This document shows positions 27,312 through 36,600 of a stretch of DNA of 64,000 nt, in pieces; positions within the stretch are counted from its first letter, which is position 1, and each line of letters opens with the position of its first letter. The notes under the pieces were generated by a model, which saw only the letters and a list, made by a program, of their open reading frames with translations, searched no databases and was not told the DNA's origin. Source of the stretch: an uncultured Dokdonia sp. GTDB lineage: Bacteria; Bacteroidota; Bacteroidia; Flavobacteriales; Flavobacteriaceae. The DNA is taken from the NCBI GenBank assembly GCA_947503305.1, contig CANNDF010000005.1, positions 62,001 through 126,000 on the forward strand, read 5' to 3'. The position numbers were made by a program, and so were the translations under genes.

Positions 27312-28019
27312 ATGAAACACCTATATTATATTCTTATTGCAGTCCTATTGATTACCGCCTGTAAAAACGAAACCTCACAAACAGTTACTACAGAAGTTAC
27401 AGAGGTACACTCAAAAGAAAAGGCAACCCCGCCTGTGCTTACAGAAGCTCAAAAAATTGCCCATAAAAACGGTATCGATCATTGGAAAGATGTCTCACAA
27501 ATAGACTTTACATTTAATGTGGACAGAGGTGGTAAAAACGTTGCAAAACGCTCATGGTCCTGGAAACCAAAGACAGGAGATGTTACAATGACAGCAGGAG
27601 AACAGACGGTACGTTATAACCGTGCATCCATAGACAGTACAAGTACACAAGCAGATCAAGGATTTATCAATGACAAGTTTTGGTTACTTGCCCCCTATCA
27701 ATTGGTATGGGATGAAGGAACAACAATTACTGTCCAGGATACAGCCACAGCACCTATCTCAAAAGAACTACGTAAAAAACTTACAATTGTCTATAGCAAT
27801 GAAGGAGGCTATACACCTGGAGATGCCTATGATTTTTATTATAATGAAGACTACCAGATAGACGAATGGGTATTCAGACAGGGCAATGCTCCACAAGCAT
27901 CACTTACGACCACTTTTGAGGCATATAAAAATCTTGAGGGATTACATATAGCTACCTCACATGCAGATGCTACGGGAGGGTTTAAGCTCTATTTTACAGA
28001 TGTAAAAGTACAGAAGTAA
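27312..28019 (+). CDS. Conserved hypothetical lipoprotein
   Basis: A 235-aa lipoprotein started at the ATG at 27312 (MKHLYYILIAVLLITACKNE) rather than the TTG at 27294. The mature part has paired Trp-rich strands (RSWSWKPKTGDVTM, KFWLLAPYQLVWDEG) and resembles a LolA-like half-barrel found in Bacteroidota hypothetical lipoproteins (DUF6503-like from memory, uncertain). It converges with the RidA-like gene, with stops only 1 bp apart. Confidence 0.7.
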   Translation: MKHLYYILIAVLLITACKNETSQTVTTEVTEVHSKEKATPPVLTEAQKIAHKNGIDHWKDVSQIDFTFNVDRGGKNVAKRSWSWKPKTGDVTMTAGEQTVRYNRASIDSTSTQADQGFINDKFWLLAPYQLVWDEGTTITVQDTATAPISKELRKKLTIVYSNEGGYTPGDAYDFYYNEDYQIDEWVFRQGNAPQASLTTTFEAYKNLEGLHIATSHADATGGFKLYFTDVKVQK

Positions 28020-28020
28020 T

Positions 28021-28503
28021 CTACTGCCGTACAGCTACAACTTCTATTTCAATTTTTGCACCTACAGCCAGTGCTTCTGCAGCAAAGGTTGTACGTGCAG
28101 GTTTTTGAGGAAAATAAGTAGTATAAATGGCATTAAACGCTGCAAAGTCTTTGATATCATCCAGTACAACCATTGCTTTTACCACATCACTCATCTCAAG
28201 ATCGTGCTGTGCAAGAACTGCTTTTATATTTTCTAAAGTTTGTCGTGTCTCTGCCTCTATCCCCCCTTCTACAAGAACGCGAGTACTGTGATCCATCCCT
28301 ATCTGACCCGACAGAAAATAAAGATCACCTACCTGAACAATATCAGAAAAAGGAGCATTTGTTTTTTTAGGCTCATGTGTTGTATGAAAAACCACTTCGG
28401 GAGTACTCACTTCGGGAACCGTTACTTTAGAATCATCATGAGTATGGGTGCATGAACACAGAAGAACAGTAGACAGAATAATAGATAACAAGAGAACTTT
28501 CAT
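28021..28503 (-). CDS. RidA/YjgF-family lipoprotein
   Basis: A 160-aa protein. The RidA domain covers about residues 40-160: PFSDIVQVGDLYFLSGQIG, ETRQTLENIKAVLAQ and PARTTFAAEALAVGAKIEIE, including the conserved Arg of RidA imine deaminases. Unusually it starts with a lipoprotein signal (ILSTVLLCSCTHTHDD), so it would act in the periplasm rather than the cytosol, where RidA normally clears 2-aminoacrylate. It is a stand-alone gene, convergent with a lipoprotein gene. Confidence 0.88.
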   Translation of the reverse strand: MKVLLLSIILSTVLLCSCTHTHDDSKVTVPEVSTPEVVFHTTHEPKKTNAPFSDIVQVGDLYFLSGQIGMDHSTRVLVEGGIEAETRQTLENIKAVLAQHDLEMSDVVKAMVVLDDIKDFAAFNAIYTTYFPQKPARTTFAAEALAVGAKIEIEVVAVRQ

Positions 28504-28572
28504 AGATAAAGAGATTTATATGATAAATGTAATAGATAATTATCGCTTTTTTGAGGGATTATGTATTTTTAT

Positions 28573-28586
28573 GCTTTCGCGAAAGC
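28573..28586. repeat. Dispersed palindrome GCTTTCGCGAAAGC
   Basis: A 14-bp exact palindrome in the 117-bp region between the divergent RidA-like and HerA-like genes, 35 bp before the latter's start. Confidence 0.9.
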
Positions 28587-28620
28587 TTACTAAAAACAAC
28601 CTAGGCTGTAAATCAATATT

Positions 28621-30171
28621 ATGATGGACAAAAAACAAGAATTCTTTGATTTTATCAATGCTGGAAATACCTTTAAAGGAGATTATATAACTATGGGAGC
28701 GGCTATGCTTGAAGGCGAGACCGTTACCAATGCACATGTAAAAGTTCCTCTTAAAACCTTAAACCGTCATGGCCTTATTGCAGGAGCAACAGGAACAGGA
28801 AAGACAAAAACCCTGCAAGTAATTGCCGAAAACTTATCTGATCAAGGGATTCCTGTGCTTATGATGGACATGAAAGGAGACCTTTCTGGTATTGCAAAGG
28901 CCAGTCCGGGACACCCAAAAATAGATGAACGCCATGAGAAAATAGGACTTCCGTTTGAGGCCAAAGATTTCCCGGTAGAAATCCTTACCCTTTCCGAACA
29001 AGAAGGAGTACGACTGCGAGCTACCGTAAGTGAGTTTGGACCTGTATTATTTTCCAGAATCATAGATGCCACCGTAGCACAAGCAGGAATTATATCCATC
29101 CTTTTTAAATATAGTGATGATAACAAACTCCCTTTACTCGACTTAAAAGATTTTAAAAAAGTCCTCCAGTATGCTACCAACGAAGGAAAAAGTGAAATAG
29201 CCGAAAGCTATGGACGTATCTCACCCGCATCATCTGGGTCTATACTTCGTAAAATTGTAGAGCTGGAACAACAAGGCGCCGATATTTTCTTTGGAGAAAA
29301 ATCCTTTGAAACCGATGACTTAACCCGTATCACCAGAGATGGCAGAGGGATTATTAATATTGTACGGTTAACAGATATTCAAGACAGACCTGCGCTTTTT
29401 TCTACATTTATGTTAAGCTTACTCGCAGAGATTTATGCTACGTTTCCAGAGCAGGGAGATAATGATCGTCCAGAGCTGGTTATTTTTATAGACGAAGCAC
29501 ATTTAATATTTAAAGAAGCTTCAAAGGCCCTTCATAATCAGATAGAAAGTATTGTAAAACTCATCCGTTCAAAAGGAGTCGGACTCTATTTTGTTACTCA
29601 AAACCCTACAGATATTCCCGAAGGAGTATTGAGTCAGTTAGGACTTAAAGTACAACACGCCTTACGTGCTTTTACAGCCAAAGACCGTAAAGCTATAAAA
29701 CTTACGGCAGAGAACTATCCAGACTCACCCTATTATGATACCAAGACGGTCCTTACATCACTGGGAATAGGAGAAGCCCTTGTCTCTGCACTCGATGAAA
29801 AAGGACGTCCTACCCCACTTGCAGCGACCATGTTAAGAGCTCCTATGTCTCGTATGGATATCTTAACACAAGAAGAACTGGATACCCTTAATAAAGAATC
29901 CAAACTTGTAAAAAAATACAGCGAAGTATTGGACAGAGACAGCGCCTATGAACTTTTAAATAAAAAGATAGAAAAGGCAAATGAAGAAGAAGCCAAGGCA
30001 AAGGCAAAAGAAGAACGTAAAAAATCATCTCAGGCAGAACGCTCACGCTCACGAAGCCGATCTTCCAGAAAACCTGCACAAAGCGCTACCTCAAAAGCCA
30101 TTATAAAAGTACTTACCAGTGCTACTGTAATTCGGGGCGTTTTTGGAATTCTGGGAAAAATGCTCAAATAA
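28621..30171 (+). CDS. HerA-like/DUF853 ATPase
   Basis: A 516-aa ATPase of the YjgR (DUF853) group related to HerA/FtsK translocases. Walker A is LIAGATGTGKTKTLQV at about residue 52, Walker B is LVIFIDEAHLIF at about 286, and an arginine-finger-like region follows (IVKLIRSKGVGLYFVTQNP). The C-terminus (about 450-500) is a charged Lys/Glu and Arg/Ser stretch and ends in a hydrophobic tail (VIRGVFGILGKMLK). The role is unknown; DNA translocation or repair is inferred from family. A lipoprotein gene begins 25 bp downstream. Confidence 0.9.
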   Translation: MMDKKQEFFDFINAGNTFKGDYITMGAAMLEGETVTNAHVKVPLKTLNRHGLIAGATGTGKTKTLQVIAENLSDQGIPVLMMDMKGDLSGIAKASPGHPKIDERHEKIGLPFEAKDFPVEILTLSEQEGVRLRATVSEFGPVLFSRIIDATVAQAGIISILFKYSDDNKLPLLDLKDFKKVLQYATNEGKSEIAESYGRISPASSGSILRKIVELEQQGADIFFGEKSFETDDLTRITRDGRGIINIVRLTDIQDRPALFSTFMLSLLAEIYATFPEQGDNDRPELVIFIDEAHLIFKEASKALHNQIESIVKLIRSKGVGLYFVTQNPTDIPEGVLSQLGLKVQHALRAFTAKDRKAIKLTAENYPDSPYYDTKTVLTSLGIGEALVSALDEKGRPTPLAATMLRAPMSRMDILTQEELDTLNKESKLVKKYSEVLDRDSAYELLNKKIEKANEEEAKAKAKEERKKSSQAERSRSRSRSSRKPAQSATSKAIIKVLTSATVIRGVFGILGKMLK

Positions 30172-30196
30172 TATACTCACTTACTATATACACTAT

Positions 30197-30721
30197 ATGA
30201 ACCTTAAAAATAGCCTTGCTCTACTCCTACTTATAAGTATGATCTCCTGTACCGATACAGATAACTTTAAGATCTCAAATAATGCGGTGGGGCCTATTCA
30301 AAAAACAACCACCCCAACACAACTTAAAGCAATGTTTTGGGAAGACAGCCTTGTCGCTACCAAATCTGGATATATACTCTATGAAAAAGGCGGTAATAAA
30401 TTAATGAAGCTCCTTCCTAAAACCAATACAAAAGATGCCATAGATCACATTCAGTTTTTTGACGATCGATACACCACTGCAGAAGGAATCTCATTACAAA
30501 GCACCTTTAAAGACATTATAAATGCCTATACCATAAAACGTATAGATAACCTGATAGGAGCGATTGTCGTTTTTGTAGAAGAAAGTGATGCCTATTTTAC
30601 GATAGACAAAAAACACCTCCCTGCAGATCTTATGTTTGATACCCGTGTAAAAATTGACAAAGTTCAGATACCAGATGATGCCCCTATTAAATTTTTAATG
30701 TTTGGATGGTCCTATGAGTAA
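30197..30721 (+). CDS. Hypothetical lipoprotein
   Basis: A 174-aa lipoprotein. The ATG at 30197 gives a clean signal (LALLLLISMISCTDTD), unlike the track start at 30143 inside the HerA-like gene. The mature part is mixed alpha/beta with no recognised family. Its last 8 bp overlap the start of the cupin gene, so it belongs to a run of tightly packed genes from 28.6 to 32.4 kb. Confidence 0.7.
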   Translation: MNLKNSLALLLLISMISCTDTDNFKISNNAVGPIQKTTTPTQLKAMFWEDSLVATKSGYILYEKGGNKLMKLLPKTNTKDAIDHIQFFDDRYTTAEGISLQSTFKDIINAYTIKRIDNLIGAIVVFVEESDAYFTIDKKHLPADLMFDTRVKIDKVQIPDDAPIKFLMFGWSYE

Positions 30722-31082
30722 GCCTTATCATATCCAGAAAACACCATTTGTCGTCCCAACACAAGATGGTAAATTAATAGAAGAACACTGGGGAAATGCC
30801 ACCGATGGCAATCCGGATATCAGTATTGCCCATATGGTCGCTCCTCCCGGATGGAGCGAGCCCTTCCAGACACCAGAGTTTGATGAATATACCTATATCA
30901 TCAAAGGAAAAAAGCAGTTTATCATCGAGGGAGAAACCCTGGTACTGGAAGCTGGACAGTCTATAAAAATTAATAGGAACACACGTATTCAATACAGCAA
31001 TCCGTTTGAGCAAGCCTGTGAGTATATAGCCATATGTACCCCTGCCTTTTCACCAGATGCTGTACATCGAGAAGAAACATAA
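30714..31082 (+). CDS. Cupin domain protein
   Basis: A 122-aa single cupin from the ATG at 30714 (MSKPYHIQKTPFVV). The fold is visible as FDEYTYIIKGKKQFIIEGET and LEAGQSIKINRNTRIQYSN. The first cupin His-x-His is replaced by Glu/Tyr-type residues (EYTYI), so metal binding may differ or be lost. It is cytosolic and overlaps the preceding lipoprotein gene. Function unknown. Confidence 0.8.
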   Translation: MSKPYHIQKTPFVVPTQDGKLIEEHWGNATDGNPDISIAHMVAPPGWSEPFQTPEFDEYTYIIKGKKQFIIEGETLVLEAGQSIKINRNTRIQYSNPFEQACEYIAICTPAFSPDAVHREET

Positions 31083-31087
31083 GCCCA

Positions 31088-31927
31088 TTGAAAAAACTCA
31101 TTAACAAACTCCTGCCTAAACTACTGGGAACGCATATCAATGCGCTGTCGATGTGGTCTACAAAGATGGCGGCTCAACGTGCATTTCTTATTTTTTGCAC
31201 CCCGAGGTCAGGACGTGTCAAAGAAGACCAGAAATCATATTTGAATGCAGCAAAAGACCTGCAACTCACGGTTAATAATGAGGTCACAATACAAACCTAT
31301 AGATGGGAAGGCAAAGGCCCTACGGTACTCCTTATACATGGATGGGAGAGCAATGCCTATCGCTGGCATATGCTTATCAAAGAACTTCAAAAACAAGACT
31401 ATACTATTATCGCTTTTGATGCCCCGGGACATGGAAACTCTTCGGGTAAGATCTTAAATGTCCCCCTGTATACCGACAGTCTGGAGGTCGTAAGCCAGCA
31501 TTACCGACCCAGCTATCATATAGGACATTCTATAGGAGGCCTTACCACGGTCTATCACTATCATAAACACCATCCTGCATATATCAAAAAACTAGTCATT
31601 CTGGGAGCTGCCGCACAGTTATCAGAAATCATGAAAGACTATCAGAATATACTGGGGATGAAAAATAAAGTTATGCAAGGTCTGGATACACTTATACAAC
31701 AGCGTTTTGGATTTTCGTTTCATGAATTTTCTGGATATGCCTTTGCACAGTCTATTCATGTCCCAGGATTAATTATCCATGATACCTATGATAAGATCAC
31801 ACCTGTAGAAGCCTCCCGAGGCATACATAAAAACTGGAAAGACAGTACCTATATTGAAACCAGTGGCCTGGGACACTCACTGTATCAAGATGAGGTACGC
31901 CAGCATATCATCACATTCTTAACCTAA
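31088..31927 (+). CDS. Alpha/beta hydrolase
   Basis: A 279-aa hydrolase. I choose TTG at 31088 (MKKLINKLLPKLLG), 5 bp after the cupin stop. The track start at 31034 lies inside the cupin gene. The oxyanion region is VLLIHGWESNAYRW, the nucleophile elbow GHSIGGLTT (Ser), a late Asp lies in LIIHDTYDKIT, and the catalytic His is in ETSGLGHSLY. Probably an esterase or thioesterase with unknown substrate. Confidence 0.85.
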   Translation: MKKLINKLLPKLLGTHINALSMWSTKMAAQRAFLIFCTPRSGRVKEDQKSYLNAAKDLQLTVNNEVTIQTYRWEGKGPTVLLIHGWESNAYRWHMLIKELQKQDYTIIAFDAPGHGNSSGKILNVPLYTDSLEVVSQHYRPSYHIGHSIGGLTTVYHYHKHHPAYIKKLVILGAAAQLSEIMKDYQNILGMKNKVMQGLDTLIQQRFGFSFHEFSGYAFAQSIHVPGLIIHDTYDKITPVEASRGIHKNWKDSTYIETSGLGHSLYQDEVRQHIITFLT

Positions 31928-31939
31928 GTATACTTCCTT

Positions 31940-32359
31940 ATGAAAAACCTGAGACCCTTCCATCTGGCAATTCCTGTAGATGATGTACCAAAAGCAAGAC
32001 ACTTTTACAAAGAGATATTACAACTTACAGAAGGACGTAGCAGTGAGCACTGGGTAGATTTCAATTTTTTTGGACACCAACTTGTGATCCATTACAAACC
32101 TAAGAAAACCGAGGATGATCACCATAATGAAGTAGATGGGAAGGCGGTCCCTGTGCCTCATTTTGGGGTGGTATTGGAATGGGAAGAATTTTACGCTTTC
32201 GCGAAAGCGATCACCCCACATATCCAGTTTATCATTGAACCTTATGTGAGGTTTGAAGGGCAGACAGGAGAGCAAGCCACCATGTTTTTTTATGACCCCT
32301 GTGGGAATGCGCTGGAGTTTAAAGCATTTAAAGACGATACACAGCTCTTTGCTGTATAA
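31940..32359 (+). CDS. VOC family (glyoxalase/dioxygenase-like) protein
   Basis: A 139-aa protein with two beta-alpha-beta3 modules. Candidate metal ligands are His in RPFHLAIPVDD, His in VPHFGVVLEW and Glu in GNALEFKAF, the usual VOC arrangement. The palindrome CGCTTTCGCGAAAGCG is embedded at 32194-32209 and read as AFAKA between the strands. It is the last gene of the cluster of short, closely spaced genes. Substrate unknown. Confidence 0.87.
   Translation: MKNLRPFHLAIPVDDVPKARHFYKEILQLTEGRSSEHWVDFNFFGHQLVIHYKPKKTEDDHHNEVDGKAVPVPHFGVVLEWEEFYAFAKAITPHIQFIIEPYVRFEGQTGEQATMFFYDPCGNALEFKAFKDDTQLFAV
32194..32209. repeat. Dispersed palindrome CGCTTTCGCGAAAGCG
   Basis: Exact 16-bp copy in the VOC gene, read in frame as AFAKA. 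Confidence 0.9.
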
Positions 32360-32426
32360 ATAAAGAAGTATGCTGTTTTTATTGAAAATAGTTATCTTCG
32401 AAACTTTTATTTAATAAAATGAACCT

Positions 32427-33176
32427 ATGCAGATTTTAGGTATTGACATCGGAGGAACAGGGATTAAAGGAGCGCCTGTAGACTTAATAAAAGAAGACTA
32501 TATAGGAGAACGTTACCGCATTCCTACACCACAACCTGCTACTCCCGAAGTTGTTGCAAACTGTGTCCAGGAACTTGTAGATCATTTTAACTGGAAAGGC
32601 CCTATAGGCGTAGGATTTCCTACGGTGATTGTAAATGGAAAGGCAAAAGCCTATGGCAATATGCATAAAAGCTGGCTCAATGTACAAGTAGACGAGCTGT
32701 TTCAAGAAAAAACAGGACTCCCCTGTACTGTAATAAATGATGCCGATGCCGCTGCACTAGCAGAAATGCGTTTTGGAATAGGACGTGGTAAAAAAGGAAT
32801 GGTCGTTGTTATTACCGTAGGAACCGGAATAGGAAGCGGCCTGTTTTATAATGGACACCTTATACCCAACTTTGAGTTAGGACGCATAGAGTATAAGAAA
32901 AAACCTATAGAACATTATGCGGCAAATTCTGCCCGCAAACGTGACGGTCTTAGTTATGAAGAATGGGCAAAACGGTTTGATTTTTTCTTAAAGCAAGTAG
33001 AATTACTTTGCACACCAGACTATTATATTATAGGAGGAGGAATCAGTAAGCACATCGATCAGTATAGACATGTACTGACCACAAAAGTGCCTTTTAATGC
33101 CGCACAAACCAAAAATCATGCAGGACTTATAGGAGCTGCATTTGCAGCTATGGAAGCACTGCAAGAAAAATTATAA
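32427..33176 (+). CDS. ROK family polyphosphate-glucokinase-like kinase
   Basis: A 249-aa sugar kinase. Phosphate-binding motifs are LGIDIGGTGIKGAPVD and VVITVGTGIGSGLFYNG, with the catalytic Asp in VINDADAAALAE. The ARKRDGLSYEEWAKRF stretch resembles polyphosphate glucokinases, which phosphorylate glucose from polyphosphate or ATP. The normally conserved ELGH is ELGR here, a change at a sugar-contacting position in ROK proteins, so specificity may differ. Confidence 0.85.
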   Translation: MQILGIDIGGTGIKGAPVDLIKEDYIGERYRIPTPQPATPEVVANCVQELVDHFNWKGPIGVGFPTVIVNGKAKAYGNMHKSWLNVQVDELFQEKTGLPCTVINDADAAALAEMRFGIGRGKKGMVVVITVGTGIGSGLFYNGHLIPNFELGRIEYKKKPIEHYAANSARKRDGLSYEEWAKRFDFFLKQVELLCTPDYYIIGGGISKHIDQYRHVLTTKVPFNAAQTKNHAGLIGAAFAAMEALQEKL

Positions 33177-33633
33177 CCCACTTATTACGTATATGTTACA
33201 CTTATTAGCATATATGCCCGACTATTACTTTAGTCCCTGTTTTTTTGGTATATCATAATAACCTACATAACTTTATTACCTAAGTAAACGTTATGAGGGT
33301 GCACATGTAATTAGGTTAAATTCACTATACATTAATTTCATTTTATAGTGTGCACTCTTTTAACTTTTCAATAACAAATTTGTAGTTGGTTATTTTTAAA
33401 AAAAATCAGTACTTTGAGTATCATTAAGGGGAAATTCAAAAAATAGATGATGTTATAGTGCATTAGCATACTAGAGCTAGTGCCACGCTTACATTGTAAC
33501 TATATGCGTTCACACATTCATACGGCTATTACACATAATAGTATTTCTAGACGTCTCCTTCTATATATAGTTTAATAATGAGGTTGTACAATCAATCTCA
33601 GAAATAAGTTTATTCATATAATACCAAACATTC
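33177..33633. other. Intergenic leader before the RHS operon, 457 bp
   Basis: No gene is supported. It contains a nested inverted repeat (CACTATA 33323-33329 / TATAGTG 33344-33350, flanked by GAGGGTGCAC and TGCACTC) and a candidate promoter at 33386-33416. That leaves an untranslated leader of about 210 nt before the RHS start at 33634. Confidence 0.5.
33386..33416 (+). promoter_or_regulatory. Candidate promoter for the RHS operon
   Basis: TTG at 33386-33388 and GTACTTTG at 33409-33416 are 20 bp apart, close to the Bacteroidota TTG-N19/20-TAnnTTTG pattern, with one mismatch in the -7 box. Confidence 0.35.
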
Positions 33634-36600
33634 ATGGCAAAAAAGGTTCTATTTTATGTTTTTCTGATCGGTAGTCTGTCCGTTGTATATGCACAAGACG
33701 GTGGAGGTAGTAGTTTTAATTATGAAAATGAGCTCTCACAACGAGCATCAGTCCCGCAATCTCCGGAAGCAGCAGCCTTTGCTCGTTATGGGGATGTAGC
33801 TGTAAATATGTATGCAGGACTCCCCAATATCCAAGTCCCTATATATACCCATAAAGGACGAGAACTGGATGTCCCTATAGGACTTAGCTATGATGCCAGT
33901 GGGGTCAAAGTAAATCAAATGGCAACCCCTGTGGGATTGGGGTGGAACCTTAATGTAGGCGGGCGTATCTCAAGACAGGTCAATGGCCTTCCAGATGATT
34001 TTCATCCGGAACTTTCCAATGGTCCGTATAAATCCTGGTATGATGCTGAGGTTCGTACCGAAATGGAAAAATACCTCAATCCCTCGCATTACTTCAGACC
34101 AAATAGTAATGGATCTCATGTCTATGCTACCGAAAACGATGCCCGCGACTACCTGGAGTTTTTAGAAAAAGTACATACCCAAGCCTATGAAACCCAACCG
34201 GATATCTATACCATTAATGCGATGGGACTCAATGAGACCTTTACCATTGACTACGTGTCTAAAACACCTGTGCCTTTACACAATCCTAATATCAAAATTG
34301 AAATCACCGGAGGAGGTACTGCCATCGCTAGCGGAGGCGGTATCGTATCATTTAAAGTCACCAGTGACAACGGTACCGAATATTATTTTGACGCTGTAGA
34401 GCAAACCGAAAACCTCAAAGATAATGACAGTGGTTCCAACTTCTTTTACGGGACCCGTGTGCGTTTTACCTCTTCCTGGTACTTGACCAAAGTGGTATCA
34501 CCCCTGAGTAAAGACACCTATGAGTTTGAGTATGCTACCTATACCGATCACCGGGATGATCCTGTAAGCAATATAGCCACAGAAGCCACAACACTTATAC
34601 ATCCGGAACACAGCAATACCACCCTACAAAACGCCAATACGTCTGTCAAATTTTTTAATCGAAAAGTGATCTCCAAAATCCGTCATAATGATAAGGTCTT
34701 TGCAACCTTTACCAGTAACAGCGGGCATCTGGGAGGTCCAGATCTTGCCATTACAGGAATCAGTATCCATCCTGATGGGAATATGACTTCTGGATTGGGA
34801 CTAAGCAAGCGGTATGACCTTACCTATTCCTATTTTAAAACAAGCTCTGGAGTAGCGATAAATCTTGCTAACAAGCTTCAGTTACGATTAAAACTGGATG
34901 AGGTAATTATCAAAGATGCTTCTTCTCAGGAAGTAAGTGATTATACCTTTGAGTATATAGACCCTTTTGAACTCCCCAGTCTAACATCTACAGGACAGGA
35001 CTATTTGGGCTTTTATAACGGGATCAACACCAATAACGGACTTATTCCCAGCACATCAACAAATGAAGATCATTACCCATTTTCCTATGGAATGTCCTTC
35101 CCGGGATCCAGTTCTGGAGCCAATAGAAGTGCTAATTTTAATTTTGCCAAAAAAGGGCTGTTAGAAAAAATTACCTACCCTACCGGAGGTCATACTACCT
35201 TTGAATATGAAGGGGCAGAACACCTTATCTACGAGTCTTCCAGCGAAACTACCCTAATTACAAAGGCCACTCTCAGTAACCAGAATCTCACCCTTCCTGC
35301 GGTAGATCTCGATCTGTGTAATCGCGTGTCCTATCCGTTAGGAGGAGCCCCCGAAGAGATAAGTCCCAATGTGCAATCTTATAGTTTTGAGATAGGCGGT
35401 ACAGATGAAGGACCCCATACGATTACCTATACAAAGAGTTTTACAAATTCAGATCCTATAGGCCTTTCTGTAGAACCTAGTCAGGCGGTACTCATCAGAA
35501 AAGAAGATCCTACAATCACCTATACATGGGACACAATTTTTAATGGAGATTGTGAGGTGATAGATCCATCACAAATCGTATGGACCTATGACGACCAACA
35601 ACCCGCTACCGCAGCAACAAGCACTATTTTTCTGGAGGAAGGACATTTTCAGATCCTTCTCCCATTTTTCAGAACCAATACCAGTAAGACAGTCACTATA
35701 GAAGGACCTGAGACTACCCATACGTCTATTGCTGTTCCTAAAGAGCGCGCCGGGATACGCATTAACACTATTAAAGACTATAAAGATGCTTCGACCATTA
35801 CCCGTCAAAAGGAGTATAGCTATAATCAAACCCGACAGATTACCAATCCTACTTTTGAATATATTACCAATGAACGTCACCATAGTGTCAATGCAGCAGG
35901 GGTAGAAAACCAGGTAGATTACCAGCAATTACACCGACTGGCACAGCCTATGTTTGGAGGAACTGAGCATATCGTATATCCCTCGGTGACCGAGCGTATT
36001 GTAGATCCTGCAAACCCTACAGAAACCCTCTATAAAAATTACCGTTTTAACACTCCGAGTGCTGGTAATAGTATCTACTATAAAGGCTCTTATAATACTA
36101 CCTTGTCAAGTGGTGTATACTCGGCCTCTCACTATAGCAAACTCCCTGCTTTTGGGAGTGTGACCAAAGAAAGTACGGCCACCACAAGTTCAGAAAATAC
36201 CTATGATGAGTATCCTCGACTCCACTATCAAAATTTTGGAATGGCAGTAGCCGCTACTGGAACCAATAGTAACCTCTACCCTACCATTGTAACAAATACA
36301 GTCCCCGGACAAGGAGGGTATCGTATCCAGTTTTCAACTCCTAAATATACTCCAACGGTAGGTGGAGCACCACCACAAGCAGGACCACCAGATGCCTGTA
36401 ATGGGGAAGAAAACTGTCGGCCAGAGATTGCACGATTGATGCTTCATAAAACCTATATCTATGGATATCACGGGAGTGAGGTCGTACAAAGCAGTAGTAC
36501 CAAAGACGCAGTGACCATCACTAGTTACTACACCTATTCTCAGGGACACCGTCGGTATCTAAAGACTATGACAACCCAAGGCACAGGAAGTGCGCCACAA

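Noticed and set aside
28540-28737. ORF on the minus strand overlapping the HerA-like start
   Set aside because: It is a shadow of the HerA-like gene start and the intergenic palindrome.
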